The notes beneath the pieces are model-generated. The model saw only the letters and a program-made list of their open reading frames with translations. It had not been told where the DNA came from and did not search any database. Positions 41,447 to 50,606 of a stretch of DNA of 52,675 nucleotides are shown here, one piece after another; the stretch's first letter is position 1; each line of letters begins with the position of its first letter. Origin of the DNA: Candidatus Hydrogenedentota bacterium (GTDB taxonomy: Bacteria; Hydrogenedentota; Hydrogenedentia; Hydrogenedentales; SLHB01); assembly GCA_020849535.1 (NCBI GenBank), contig JADLGB010000197.1, forward strand, positions 1-52,675. Reading direction: 5' to 3'. The translations under genes and the position numbers were made by a program.

Positions 41447-42778
41447 ATGAAATCAGCTATGCCATCCATGACGCGCAGGCGTTTTCTCGCCGCGGGCGCG
41501 GCCGCATTGGCGGGTCCGATGATTGTCCCCGCCTCCGCCCTGGGACTGGGCGGCAGGCCCGCGCCCAGCGAGCGCATCGTGATGGGCGTCATCGGCGTGG
41601 GTGGACAAGGCGACCGCGACATGCGCTCGCTCATGGGACTGCCCGCTGTCCAGATGGTGGCGGTCTGCGACGTGGATTCCGGCAGCGAGAACTACGAGCG
41701 CGGCTGGTACCGAGGACGCTCACAAGCGGTGAATGCCATCAAGGAATACTACGCGAAGGAAACGGCAAGCGGCGTCTATCGCGGCGTGGTTGAATACGTG
41801 GACTTCATGGAACTTCTCGCGCGGGACGATATCGACGCGGTCTCCATCGCCACTCCAGATCACTGGCACGCCATCATGGCAGTGGAAGCCGCCAAAGCGG
41901 GCAAGGACATCTACTGCCAGAAGCCGCTATCGCTCACGATCCGCGAAGGCAGGGCCATGGCCGATGCCGTGCACCGATACGGCCGCGTGTTTCAGACCGG
42001 CAGCCAGCGGCGTTCCAGCGCCAAATGCCGCCACTCGTGCGAACTCGTGCGCAACGGGCGTATCGGCAAGCTGCACACGATCAAGGTGGGCCTGCCCGGC
42101 GGCCAGACGCTGGTCGAACCGGGGAATCCCATCAGCGAGCCGCCGCCCAACCTCGACTACGATCGCTGGTTGGGCCCGGCGCCGTGGGCTCCCTACACCA
42201 CCCGACGGTGTCACTTCACCTTCCGCTGGAACTACGACTATTCCGGTGGCCAGGTCACGGACTGGGGCGCCCACATGATCGACATGGCCCACTGGGGAAT
42301 GGACACGGAGTTGTCAGGCCCCGTGGAAGTGGAAGGGGAAGCGGTTTATCCATCAGACTGGCTGAATAACACCGCCACCGACTTCGAGTTCCGCTGCACG
42401 TACGCGCAAGGCTACACGATGATCGTGTCCAGCAAGTTCCCCACGGGTGTCCGGTTTGAAGGCAGTGACGGCTGGCTCGATCTTGAAGGCGGCGCGGAAC
42501 CAGCTTCGTTGAAGCACGAGCCCATTGGTCCCAACGAGGTCCGCCTCTACAAGAGCGACGATCACTACCGCAACTTCGTCGATGCCATTCGCACGCGTTC
42601 GCGCACCGCCGCGCCTGTCGAAATTGCTCATCGCTCCATCAGCGTGTCGCACCTCGCCAATATCGCGATGAAGCTTCGCCGCAAAATCCGCTGGGATCCA
42701 GCGACGGAACGCATCCTCGACGACCCTGTCGCCGAACGCATGCTGTCCCGGCCCATGCGCAGCCCGTGGTGCGTCTGA
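41447..42778 (+). CDS. Tat-exported Gfo/Idh/MocA oxidoreductase
   Basis: A 443-residue oxidoreductase with an N-terminal twin-arginine signal (MTRRRFLAAGAAALAGP, residues 7-23). The Rossmann domain has VMGVIGVGGQGDRDM; the family motif QKPLSLTIREGRAM carries the conserved EKP-type Lys-Pro. The second domain includes YDYSGGQVTDWGAHMIDMAHWGMD, a metal- or substrate-binding region typical of planctomycete-like members. Such enzymes oxidise or reduce sugars, sugar acids or inositols with NAD(P) and are exported folded. The ATG at 41447 has AGAGG upstream. It starts 25 bp after maeB and may share its transcript, although no metabolic link is evident. Confidence 0.92.
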   Translation: MKSAMPSMTRRRFLAAGAAALAGPMIVPASALGLGGRPAPSERIVMGVIGVGGQGDRDMRSLMGLPAVQMVAVCDVDSGSENYERGWYRGRSQAVNAIKEYYAKETASGVYRGVVEYVDFMELLARDDIDAVSIATPDHWHAIMAVEAAKAGKDIYCQKPLSLTIREGRAMADAVHRYGRVFQTGSQRRSSAKCRHSCELVRNGRIGKLHTIKVGLPGGQTLVEPGNPISEPPPNLDYDRWLGPAPWAPYTTRRCHFTFRWNYDYSGGQVTDWGAHMIDMAHWGMDTELSGPVEVEGEAVYPSDWLNNTATDFEFRCTYAQGYTMIVSSKFPTGVRFEGSDGWLDLEGGAEPASLKHEPIGPNEVRLYKSDDHYRNFVDAIRTRSRTAAPVEIAHRSISVSHLANIAMKLRRKIRWDPATERILDDPVAERMLSRPMRSPWCV

Positions 42779-42948
42779 CTCCGAAGAATACTGACCCGGA
42801 AGATGGCGATCCCCGGGCGGAATACCCCCGAACCTCTCTCCAAGGAATCCCTGAAATCGCTAAAGTGAACCGGCTCGACTGCCGATGAACCCTGTGGGGT
42901 ATGCGGAACGCGCCGTGGCGCCGGCGCACACGTGCGAGGGTAACATCA

Positions 42949-43464
42949 ATGGTAACAGGCATTTCCTCCGTTCAATCCAGCTACAACGTCTATCTTCAGG
43001 CAACGCAAACGTATTCAAAGCAGACGCAAGGTTCGACCACATCCGTGCTCCAGGACACCCTGGACCTTGGCGCGAGCGGCCCTCTCTCGACAGAGGAGGC
43101 GATTGGCATTGTCACGGAACGCTCGCTGAACAAGTTGCTGGAGGTCGTGCAGCAAGCGAGGGCCGAACTTGGACTTCCGGAAGGGGGGGTGCTCGACACT
43201 TCGCCGGAAGCCACGGCGCAGCGAATCACGGACTTCGCCCTCGGCTTCTTTGACAAGTATCTGGAAAACAACCCAGGCCTTGAAGGCGAAGAAGCGCGCA
43301 AGCAATACGCTGAGTTCATCGGCGGCGCAATCAACCAGGGGGTCGACGAGGCGCGCGGCATTTTGAATGCCCTTTCCGTGTTGAACCCGGATGTGGAGAA
43401 TCACATCACCTCGATCACGGATTTGATCCAGCAGCGCCTGGATGCCTTCGTCAACGGCTCCTAG
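42949..43464 (+). CDS. DUF5610-like helical protein
   Basis: A 171-residue, largely helical protein. The start ISSVQSSYNVYLQATQTYSK is Ser/Gln/Tyr-rich; the core has SPEATAQRITDFALGFFDKYL and ends with IQQRLDAFVNGS. The TAQRI-DFALGFF segment resembles the DUF5610 family, whose function is unknown. No signal peptide or membrane helix is seen. The ATG at 42949 has GAGGG 9 nt upstream; the frame stays open upstream but begins with an Arg-rich stretch. It is convergent with the gene at 43502. The assignment is by motif memory and could be wrong. Confidence 0.7.
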   Translation: MVTGISSVQSSYNVYLQATQTYSKQTQGSTTSVLQDTLDLGASGPLSTEEAIGIVTERSLNKLLEVVQQARAELGLPEGGVLDTSPEATAQRITDFALGFFDKYLENNPGLEGEEARKQYAEFIGGAINQGVDEARGILNALSVLNPDVENHITSITDLIQQRLDAFVNGS

Positions 43465-43501
43465 CTGAGTGGGCTTTCGCGGCAAGTCGCAGACTGGCGA
43501 G

Positions 43502-43900
43502 TCACCTCACAAACTGCGACATGAACTGCAGGTAGCCTTGCCGGCCACCCTGTTTGTTCCATGTCTCCACCGACCTGACCAGCCGTCTCAAGCAGCGAAT
43601 CATGGTCTCAAGGTCAGTCTGCTCGGAGGGCTCCGTCGGCCCCATCTTGTCGTCAAGGGTACCTCGGCCCAGCCGCCACTCGCACATCATGCGCGTGGAC
43701 TCAAACAGTTGCGCCTCCAATGGAGGCAACGATGGCGCATTTGAGGTATGCCCCGCCGCTTCCGCGACATGCCGCTTGATGAGAGCCTCATACACCCGCA
43801 TCGCGCTGTAGTCGGTCATTTCGGGGTTTTCCCGATAACATGTCGCCACTATCAGCTCAATGTTCTGCAGGACGTCCGGGTGCTCGTCTTCAATTCCCAT
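43502..43900 (-). CDS. Conserved hypothetical protein
   Basis: A 132-residue soluble helical protein. MGIEDEHPDVLQNIELIVATCY opens it; YSAMRVYEALIKRHVAEAAG and PPLEAQLFESTRMMCEWRLGRG follow, and the end is GGRQGYLQFMSQFV. I have the impression of a small family found in several phyla, without assigned function. The ATG has GGAGAAGGG upstream. It has no partner on its strand within 220 bp. Confidence 0.78.
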   Translation of the reverse strand: MGIEDEHPDVLQNIELIVATCYRENPEMTDYSAMRVYEALIKRHVAEAAGHTSNAPSLPPLEAQLFESTRMMCEWRLGRGTLDDKMGPTEPSEQTDLETMIRCLRRLVRSVETWNKQGGRQGYLQFMSQFVR

Positions 43901-44120
43901 TCTGATCCCTTCTCCAAATACCGCGTTGCAGCCGAATTTATGTTTGACCGCTCAAAGTCTGGGTCGGGATCGGACTGTGCAGCCATAAACGATGCGCTCC
44001 CGACTTTCACGGAGATGCTCTTGGTTGCGCCGGTAGATAACCCAACGCTGGGTTTGACGCATGACCTGAACCTGATTCGCTTGGGCGCTTGCTCGGGTAG
44101 CCCTGCGGAGCAACGACCCA
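43901..44120. other. Gap without a gene
   Basis: This 220-bp stretch lies between the antitoxin gene (right) and the hypothetical gene (left). It contains the latter's ribosome site near 43908-43920. I found no repeat, hairpin or coding region worth calling. Confidence 0.4.
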
Positions 44121-44372
44121 CTATGCACTGCGCTTGTTGCTCTTGGAAGAGCGTTTGCCTCGGCCAACGATCGGCAGCAAGGCCCGCAGAGCCTCATTCA
44201 CGGCCTCGGAGTCCGGGAATGCCTTGGTCACATCCGGATCAAGAACGACAACGTCGGTGCCGTGCGCGTACCGTGCGGCGTGTTTGCCGCGAACGCCGCC
44301 GGAGAAGTCGTACTCGGCCCTCATCTCACGAACCTCAGAAGCCTTGGGTCCTTTAGGCGTCTGTTTCTTCAT
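44121..44372 (-). CDS. Antitoxin paired with BrnT-type toxin
   Basis: An 83-residue protein. After a Lys-rich start comes EYDFSGGVRGKHAARYAHGT, then DVVVLDPDVTKAFPDSEAVN and EALRALLPIV, a sequence I know as a ribbon-helix-helix-like antitoxin commonly following BrnT-family toxins. The last residues are a basic tail. It should bind and neutralise the toxin and repress the operon. The ATG at 44372 has GGGAGAG upstream and lies inside the end of the toxin frame (20-bp overlap), so translation was coupled. The toxin gene is frameshifted, so this antitoxin may be an orphan. Confidence 0.8.
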   Translation of the reverse strand: MKKQTPKGPKASEVREMRAEYDFSGGVRGKHAARYAHGTDVVVLDPDVTKAFPDSEAVNEALRALLPIVGRGKRSSKSNKRSA

Positions 44373-44638
44373 ACCTGTTTCTCTCCCTGCGTATTGCCAT
44401 CCGCGCGCTGATAATACGAATCCGGCTACGGCGTTCAGTATACGCCACGACCAGCAGGCGCCCAAAATGCGAGAGTCCGATGTCGAGGAATCGCATTGCT
44501 CCCATGGAATGATCGGGATCGGGGATTGTGATGGAAACGGAATGTCCAAGAAACGGAAGATGACTCATCGAAAGTGACATTGTGTTTCCGCAGATTCGTG
44601 CGCGCCTTTTCAGGGTCCCACGCAACGATCAGGGCCAT
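44353..44638 (-). pseudogene. brnT: BrnT-family toxin, frameshifted
   Basis: Two frames read successively spell one BrnT toxin, a small ribonuclease. Frame one from the ATG at 44638 gives MALIVAWDPEKARTNLRKHN then VTFDESSS. After a shift near 44557-44567 the second frame gives FLGHSVSITIPDPDHSMGAM, then FLDIGLSHFGRLLVVAYTER and IRIISARMAIRRERNRYE, the conserved BrnT core and C-terminus. One extra base, or two missing, accounts for it. Neither frame alone is a complete toxin. The gene may be decayed, a sequencing error or rescued by ribosomal frameshifting; the first two are more likely. The antitoxin gene follows with a 20-bp overlap. Confidence 0.82.
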
Positions 44639-44661
44639 TCGCTATGGCCTTTGTCCGTCAC

Positions 44662-45435
44662 TCAACCCCGAGAATCACGTAGGCGTTGGAAATGCCTGTT
44701 GGAAGCAAGTTGAATCTTCAAGACCTCACGCTCCCACAAGCCAAGCTGCCGAACGGGATACCCTTCAATCCAATCGTCCATGACTTGAAGCGGCTCTCCG
44801 AATTCGAACGGCGACAGCAGGAGATTCAGGTCGCGGTACGCCCCGCTTGGGGTGTCGTAGTTCTTGACGCACTCGGGGTAGGTCGACGTCAGCAGATACG
44901 GAATCCGGCTCGCGAGAAAGTTGTCAATCGCGCCGAAAATATCGTAATGCGAGAGGTGGGGAAGGCAGTCGCGGCACAGCCACAAGTCCGCTTCAGGCAG
45001 CGGCTCATGCACGATATCCAAGTGGATGAACCGTGTGTGCGGACTGCCGTAGCGGGACTGGTTGCGCTGCACCAAGGGCTCTACAATATCCGCGCCGACA
45101 TACGTGATCGGTGTTTCCCAATCGATCGTGCGGATCCAGTTGTAGTCGCCACAGGGTGCATCGAGAATCACGGAGACGCCGAGTTCCTTGAGAAGGGGCG
45201 GGAGTTTCTTTCGGATGTTCTCCGTGTACTCCAGCGTCGATCCGGGTCCGGACACACTCTCACCGCAATTCCAGCGGCCGCTTTCATAATGACTGCGAAA
45301 CACATCCTCTGTGCCGCCAATTCGGGCGAATCGCCGCCTTTCGATGTAGTTTGCACGTGCCCTGAGCAACGCGCCGCCTCCGGGCAACGCGGATACTATT
45401 CTACGAATCGTGTGTTTGATAACCGGCTTAGCCAT
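44662..45435 (-). CDS. Class I SAM-dependent methyltransferase
   Basis: A 257-residue Rossmann-fold methyltransferase. Motif I is VILDAPCGDYNW (89-100), where the SAM-binding loop lies; GADIVEPLVQRN is the acidic-loop region and DLWLCRDCLPHL (motif IV) the catalytic region. The N-terminal 60 residues (RRIVSALPGGGALLRARANYIERRRF) are basic and helical. Substrate unknown; related proteins often occur near polysaccharide or glycan genes, but none is adjacent. It precedes the toxin/antitoxin remnant by 23 bp on the same strand. Confidence 0.85.
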   Translation of the reverse strand: MAKPVIKHTIRRIVSALPGGGALLRARANYIERRRFARIGGTEDVFRSHYESGRWNCGESVSGPGSTLEYTENIRKKLPPLLKELGVSVILDAPCGDYNWIRTIDWETPITYVGADIVEPLVQRNQSRYGSPHTRFIHLDIVHEPLPEADLWLCRDCLPHLSHYDIFGAIDNFLASRIPYLLTSTYPECVKNYDTPSGAYRDLNLLLSPFEFGEPLQVMDDWIEGYPVRQLGLWEREVLKIQLASNRHFQRLRDSRG

Positions 45436-45535
45436 GCAGTCCCTTTGCAGTCTTGACCTCAGTGCGGTCCAGTAAAGTGAGTTTCCCTTTGCAGTTCAAG
45501 CAGGTTTTCACGGACGTCCCCACACGGGTCAGTCC

Positions 45536-46492
45536 TTATGCATCCAGCCTGTGAAAGGCCTCACGAATCCACTGGTAGTTTTGCTCACTCATGCCAAGCG
45601 AGGCATAGTCTTCCACGTAAGCAATGAAACCTCCATCGAAGGCCCCCAGGCAATCCCGCAGCCGTCGGGCATAGGCAAAGATCTCGTCGCGCGTGCCCGA
45701 GATGGCCCGGCGTTGGTGGTCCACGGAACAGCAGAAGCAGACTCTACCGCCGAAATCCCTGGCTAGCCGCTCGATGCCTAGCAGGTCCGGTTGTAGCAAC
45801 TCGATCACGTCCGCCCCCGCCTCAATCAGTCCTTCAATGATGGAGTGCACATCGCCGCAACTGTGGAACCACACCTTCTTACCCGCGCGGCGGATGCGCG
45901 CAAATTGATCCACGTAGCGGGGCAGGAAGATCTCACGCCACACTTCCGGCGCAATGATGAGGCCATCCTGAGTTCCCCAGTCATCGCCGAAGGCGACCGC
46001 ATCGATGGGATACTTAAGGGCCCGTTCGATGAGGGCGTTTTCGAAGTCGAATACCAGGTCGAGGACCCGCTCCGCCTTCTCACGGTCCGTGTAGAGGTCC
46101 ATCAGAAAGGTCTCGAATCCGCGCAAGAAAGTGGCCTGATTGAATCCCGTGATCCCCATCGAGAACTTGATGAAACGGTCGCTCCACTGGTCGATGCACG
46201 CATCCAGACCGTCGAGGCGTCCGGCAGCTCCGGGATCTGGCGGCACGTATGCCTCTATCCGGTCCCAGTCGGCCAGCGGGTGGGTCTTGGGCTGGCCCAT
46301 GGTCTGATCCAGCACGTGCCAGACGAAACCCCATTCCGACGTACCCGCCTCCGCTGGCACGAAATCCGCTGCCGGCGCATACGCGAAGCCAATCGTGTCC
46401 GAGGACTCAAAGTCCCGGTTACAGTAGTTGATTGGCGTTCTGGGAGGCTTACGCCGTTCGATTGCGCGAGTGACGATTTCCTTGCGGTCCAA
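45536..46492 (-). CDS. Uroporphyrinogen-decarboxylase-family protein (MtaA-like)
   Basis: A 318-residue TIM-barrel protein of the URO-D superfamily branch that includes methylcobamide:coenzyme M methyltransferases. Features are KFSMGITGFNQATFLRGFE, FGDDWGTQDGLIIAPEVWREIF and the metal-site motifs WFHSCGDVHSI and CFCCSVDHQ. True heme-pathway HemE lacks the HxC/C zinc pattern seen here, so a corrinoid-linked methyl transfer is more likely than decarboxylation; the substrate is unknown. The TTG at 46492 has GAGGGG 7 nt upstream and starts the family sequence (DRKEIVTRAI); a GTG at 46522 has no ribosome site. Confidence 0.85.
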   Translation of the reverse strand: MDRKEIVTRAIERRKPPRTPINYCNRDFESSDTIGFAYAPAADFVPAEAGTSEWGFVWHVLDQTMGQPKTHPLADWDRIEAYVPPDPGAAGRLDGLDACIDQWSDRFIKFSMGITGFNQATFLRGFETFLMDLYTDREKAERVLDLVFDFENALIERALKYPIDAVAFGDDWGTQDGLIIAPEVWREIFLPRYVDQFARIRRAGKKVWFHSCGDVHSIIEGLIEAGADVIELLQPDLLGIERLARDFGGRVCFCCSVDHQRRAISGTRDEIFAYARRLRDCLGAFDGGFIAYVEDYASLGMSEQNYQWIREAFHRLDA

Positions 46493-46677
46493 TGGAGTTC
46501 CCCTCTGCACTCTTACTGTCACGTATTATCTTACATCTGCGAACTCGGCGAGAGCATCCCGAACGCCCGCTCCTCCAACATGACTTAATTCGGGTTGCAT
46601 TCAGTGAGAGGCAATAGCATACTCTCATCGTTTACAGACACCTATCCACGCTGGAGCCCTCCAAGGAGACCGTTATC

Positions 46678-49491
46678 ATGAAGCGGACCCTGTGCGCCGG
46701 TCTACTCATTGCACTTGTCACGTTTCTCTTTGCGCCTACTTCGGAAGCTGACAAGCTCTTCGAATTCCACGAATCGACGCTCGACAACGGCATGCGTGTC
46801 GTCACACTCGAGGACTTCTCCACGCCCATTGTGGCGGTGCAGGTGTGGTACCACGTCGGGTCGAAGGACGAAGATCCGGCGCGTCAGGGTTTCGCGCACA
46901 TGTTTGAGCACATGATGTTTGCGGGCACGGACCGGCTGGGCTCTGAAGAGCACGGCGCCCTCCTGCGCGAGGTGGGTGGCAACTGCAATGCCTTCACAAA
47001 CTTCGATTACACCGCGTATGTGAATGTTGCCCCGGCGAACCAGCTTGAGTTGATGCTCTGGCTCGAAGCCGAACGCCTCATGTATCTCAAGGTCAGCCAG
47101 GATTCCTTCGACACGGAGCGCCAGGTCGTTGAAGAAGAGCGCCGCATGGGCATCAACCAGCCTTACGGGAGCATCGCGGAGCAAGTTCTACCCATCGTCT
47201 TCACAAATCATCCCTACCGGTGGCTGCCCATCGGGAACATCCCGGACCTGCGCGCCGCCAAGTTAAGCGAGCTGCAGCGGTTCTGGGATCGCTTCTACCT
47301 GCCATCGAACGCCACGCTCGCCATTGTAGGCGCGGTCAAGCACAAAGACGCACAGAACTTGGCGAAAAAGTACTTCGGGTGGATGCCCGCCGGGGCTATT
47401 GACACGCAGCCCACGACGCCAGAGCCGCCTCAGGAAGCGGAGCGCTCGGTTTCTTTGGAAGAACCCTTTGGCCCCGTGCCTGCCGCCGGTTTTCTGTATC
47501 GCGGCGTGCCGGTGAAACATGCGGACGCGATCCCCCTGGAACTCCTGATGATGGTCCTGGGCGGTGGAGAAAGCAGCCGCCTGTATCTGGACCTCGTGAA
47601 AGAGCGCAGACTCTGTGTCCAAGTCGTCGCGGACACCTTTCTCCTTGAGTCGGATGGCGTATTCGGGGCGGGGGCGGCCCTCAATCCCGCGGCGGACATG
47701 GAAGCGGCGCTCGCGGCTATCGAAGAGCATCTGAAACGCGCTACCGAAGAGCCGCTTCAGGAGAAGGAGTTGACGAAAGCAAAAAACCAGCTCCGCCGTC
47801 AGGTCGTGACCGAGGCGCTCACGGTGGAAAACAAGGCCCAAGCTGTGGGCGAGGCCGCGCTCCTGCATGGCACGCCGGAGTGGTTGAACGAGCAGCTCAA
47901 GAGTATCGAGGCAGTGTCGCTCGATGACATCCTGCGCGTGGCCAAAGAGTACTTGCGGCCTGAGCGACGCACGGTGATTCGGATCACGCCGAATCCGCAG
48001 AAGAAGGTCGATGAGAACGAGGACGCGCCCATAGCTCCGCACGAGGAACCGGGTAGCGTTCAGCGCACCGGCATCAAGGTCGATGTGAAACACCCGGGCT
48101 GGTTCCCGGAGCGGCCGCCCGTGAGCGCCATGTTGGACTCCATCCCCACGCTGGACACCACGAGCAAGACCTTGGATAACGGGCTTCGCGTGGAAGTCGT
48201 TCCCAATCATGAAGTGCCCTTTGTCACAGTGATGCTGGGTTCCAAGTACGGCGCCTGGGCCGAGGACCCCGCCCACCCAGGCGTGGCGTCCATGACTTAT
48301 TCAATGCTCACGAAGGGCACGGAGAACTACACCGCAGCGGAGTTGGCTGAGGCCATCGAGTTCAACGCCCTGACGCTCGAAGGCGTGGCAACCATGGATG
48401 AAGCGCAGATTACCGCCACAGGATTGGCGGACAAGTTGCCCCTGGCCGTCGAGCTGCTCGCGGAGGTTTGCTTGCGTCCCGCGTTACCGGAAGACGAGCT
48501 GGCGGTTCTCAAAGAGCAGGTGTCCTCGAACAAATCCGTGGACGAAGGCGAGCCCAGCTACATCGTGGAACGAGAACTGAGCCGTGCCCTGTTCGGCGCG
48601 CATCCCTATTCACGCAACGCGACAGGAGAATTGGCCGACATCCCAGGCATCACGGCCGACATGGTTAAGAGTTTCCACCAAACGTACTTTCGGCCGGATA
48701 CCTCGGTCATTTACGTGGCGGGGGATGTGAAGCCTGAAGATGCATTCCGCTTGATTGAGCAGCACTTGGGCGAGTGGAAGGCCGAGGGTCCAGCGCCCCA
48801 GCCTGCGCTGTCTGCCATTCCAGAGCGCGGCGCAACCCGAATCATCCTTCTGGACCGGCCCGGTGCGGTGCAAAGCCAGATTAGTGTGGGCCAAGTCAGC
48901 ATCACGCGGAACGACCCCTTGTTCCACTACTCCAGGGTCTATAGCCAAATCTACGGCGGCGCCTACGAGAGTCGCTTGAACCGTACCATTCGCATCGAGC
49001 GAGGGCTCACCTACGGGGCCTTCGGGGTGATTCATCCCTACCGCTATGCGGGACTGTTCTCGAGCAGCACCTTCACGAAGACGGAATCCACGGCGGAAAC
49101 CGTGCAGGCCATTCTCGACGTCATCAAAGGCATGCACTCGATGCCGCCAAACGATGGGGAACTCAACACGGCCAAGGCCTACCTGACCGGTAGTTTCCCC
49201 GCCCAGTTAGAGACCCCGCAAGACACCGTTGGCTATGCATGGATCATCGAGTACATGGGCTTGCCCAAGGATTACTTGGTGCGTGCCGTGCAGGGATACA
49301 AAGAGACGGCCCTCGCCGACGTCGAGCGCATCGCGACCGAGGTCGTCAAGCCGGACCAATTGACCATTGTCGTCGCCGGGGAAGCGGCCAAAATCCGCGA
49401 AAGCTTGGAGAAGATCGCCCCCGTCACCGTGGTCGAGGCTCCCAAAAACGAGGCCCCGGCACAACCCGCCGCGGAACGCCCCGCCGCGTAA
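46678..49491 (+). CDS. Exported double-unit M16 (pitrilysin) peptidase
   Basis: A 937-residue zinc peptidase with signal peptide (to about 24). It contains two complete M16 units. The first has the inverted zinc motif HMFEH (74-78) and the third ligand Glu154 in EEERRM, so it is catalytically intact. The second (about 490-900) has the fold but no HxxEH: the matching segment reads PGVASMTYSMLTKGTENY, as expected of the non-catalytic half that closes the chamber. Such peptidases degrade short peptides in the periplasm. An AAGGAG ribosome site precedes the ATG. A Pro/Ala-rich tail ends the protein. Confidence 0.95.
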   Translation: MKRTLCAGLLIALVTFLFAPTSEADKLFEFHESTLDNGMRVVTLEDFSTPIVAVQVWYHVGSKDEDPARQGFAHMFEHMMFAGTDRLGSEEHGALLREVGGNCNAFTNFDYTAYVNVAPANQLELMLWLEAERLMYLKVSQDSFDTERQVVEEERRMGINQPYGSIAEQVLPIVFTNHPYRWLPIGNIPDLRAAKLSELQRFWDRFYLPSNATLAIVGAVKHKDAQNLAKKYFGWMPAGAIDTQPTTPEPPQEAERSVSLEEPFGPVPAAGFLYRGVPVKHADAIPLELLMMVLGGGESSRLYLDLVKERRLCVQVVADTFLLESDGVFGAGAALNPAADMEAALAAIEEHLKRATEEPLQEKELTKAKNQLRRQVVTEALTVENKAQAVGEAALLHGTPEWLNEQLKSIEAVSLDDILRVAKEYLRPERRTVIRITPNPQKKVDENEDAPIAPHEEPGSVQRTGIKVDVKHPGWFPERPPVSAMLDSIPTLDTTSKTLDNGLRVEVVPNHEVPFVTVMLGSKYGAWAEDPAHPGVASMTYSMLTKGTENYTAAELAEAIEFNALTLEGVATMDEAQITATGLADKLPLAVELLAEVCLRPALPEDELAVLKEQVSSNKSVDEGEPSYIVERELSRALFGAHPYSRNATGELADIPGITADMVKSFHQTYFRPDTSVIYVAGDVKPEDAFRLIEQHLGEWKAEGPAPQPALSAIPERGATRIILLDRPGAVQSQISVGQVSITRNDPLFHYSRVYSQIYGGAYESRLNRTIRIERGLTYGAFGVIHPYRYAGLFSSSTFTKTESTAETVQAILDVIKGMHSMPPNDGELNTAKAYLTGSFPAQLETPQDTVGYAWIIEYMGLPKDYLVRAVQGYKETALADVERIATEVVKPDQLTIVVAGEAAKIRESLEKIAPVTVVEAPKNEAPAQPAAERPAA

Positions 49492-49638
49492 GGCGCGGGT
49501 TGTCGCGACGCGGGTCCACGGGGTAGACTGGAGATGTAGTTTCAGGTGCTGCCAGGGTCTCCCTGCTTCCGAAATAGGTTGCCCGCGGAGATTGTTTAGG
49601 CGTAAAGGCGGTGCGATTCCCGCATGGAGGACGAGATC

Positions 49639-50133
49639 ATGCTGTATTACAAAGTCAGCCAGCCGGTGCCGGGCAAAGGCGATGCCTGGGTCTACTACGA
49701 GTGCGACGAGAAGTTCAACATTCAGCGACAGATGACCCACATCCCCGGCACGGACGAGACCGACTGCATCGCCAATCCGCTGGTGAAGAAGATGACCAAC
49801 ATGGCGTATATGGAAAAGTCCTCCCAGGAGGAGTTCGAGCAGTACTGGTCCGACGAACACATCCGGGAGCACGCCACATTCGAGCATGCGGGCGGCCAGG
49901 AAGGCATGAAGTTCTTCAGTCTCGATATGACCATTGGCGAAGCGATGGCCATGCATCCGCGCGTGGCGGAGGTCTTCGCGGCGTTTCACCTGGGCGGGTG
50001 CTCGCACTGCGGCATCAACCAGTACGAGACCATTGGCCAAGTCACTGCGGGCTACGGCGTCGACGCGGACATGTTGCTGGAAGTACTCGAAGGCTTGCTG
50101 GAACCTCAACAAGAGACATCCGGGTCCGCGTAG
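49639..50133 (+). CDS. DUF1858 redox-disulfide-domain protein
   Basis: A 164-residue protein. The C-terminal 60 residues, from LDMTIGEAMAMHPRVAEVF through FHLGGCSHCGINQYETIGQV, match the DUF1858 (hybrid-cluster-protein-associated) domain with its redox CxxC. The N-terminal 100 residues (YYKVSQPVPGKGDAWVYYE, MTHIPGTDETDC) are a domain I do not recognise; Glu/His-rich segments may bind metal. The ATG at 49639 has GGAGG 9 nt upstream and is preferred over the ATG at 49624, which overlaps that site. It lies 35 bp before the IscA-type gene and is probably cotranscribed, suggesting a role in iron-sulfur or thiol-redox metabolism. Confidence 0.8.
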   Translation: MLYYKVSQPVPGKGDAWVYYECDEKFNIQRQMTHIPGTDETDCIANPLVKKMTNMAYMEKSSQEEFEQYWSDEHIREHATFEHAGGQEGMKFFSLDMTIGEAMAMHPRVAEVFAAFHLGGCSHCGINQYETIGQVTAGYGVDADMLLEVLEGLLEPQQETSGSA

Positions 50134-50168
50134 AGACGCGGATCTCGAACGAAGCTGGAAGAACTCAC

Positions 50169-50519
50169 ATGGAAATGCAAACGCAGAGCCCAAAAGCATT
50201 GATACAAGCCACGGACGGGGCCATCGCCGAGCTCAAACGCCTTCTGGAAAAAGAGACTGCCGAGGTGGACGGTGTGCGGCTCGGCGTCAAGGGTGGCGGT
50301 TGCTCCGGGCTCTCGTACGTCATCGAGTTTAGCCAGAAGCGGGACGGCGACAATGCCGTCGAGCAGGACGGCGTGACCTTTCTCATGGACCGCAAGTCTT
50401 CCATCTATCTCAAGGGCATTGTGCTCGACTATAAGGAAGGCCTGAAGGGCAAGGGGTTTGTGTTTCAGAATCCGAATGCGTCGAGCACCTGCGGGTGTGG
50501 CGAATCGTTCAGCGTTTAG
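50169..50519 (+). CDS. IscA/ErpA-type iron-sulfur cluster assembly protein
   Basis: A 116-residue A-type carrier that accepts a cluster from a scaffold and hands it to target enzymes. The three conserved ligands are present: Cys45 in KGGGCSGLSY, and Cys108 and Cys110 in STCGCGESF. Length and motif spacing are typical of IscA, ErpA and SufA, which cannot be told apart here. The ATG has GGAAGA upstream. It sits between a redox-domain gene and a YgfZ-like gene, both plausible partners in iron-sulfur maturation; no iscU, sufBCD or cysteine desulfurase gene is in the window. Confidence 0.95.
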   Translation: MEMQTQSPKALIQATDGAIAELKRLLEKETAEVDGVRLGVKGGGCSGLSYVIEFSQKRDGDNAVEQDGVTFLMDRKSSIYLKGIVLDYKEGLKGKGFVFQNPNASSTCGCGESFSV

Positions 50520-50565
50520 ACCGCTTTCCGGCGCGTGCCGGATGTCAGCTTGGAATCGGAATCGT

Positions 50566-50596
50566 GAGGGAACCTTCTCTCGGAGGAGGTTCCCTC
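50566..50596 (+). terminator. Hairpin between the IscA-type and YgfZ-type genes
   Basis: GAGGGAACCT (50566-50575) pairs perfectly with AGGTTCCCTC (50587-50596): a 10-bp stem with an 11-nt loop. The purine-rich GGAGGAGG that would serve as ribosome site for the next gene (50582-50589) lies in the loop and 3' arm, so the structure may terminate, attenuate or mask translation. No T-run follows. Confidence 0.65.
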
Positions 50597-50606
50597 TCTG
50601 GTTACT

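Noticed and set aside
47263..48276. 337-codon minus-strand open frame
   Set aside because: It is antisense to the M16 peptidase gene, whose motifs are intact; the antisense product has no family resemblance.
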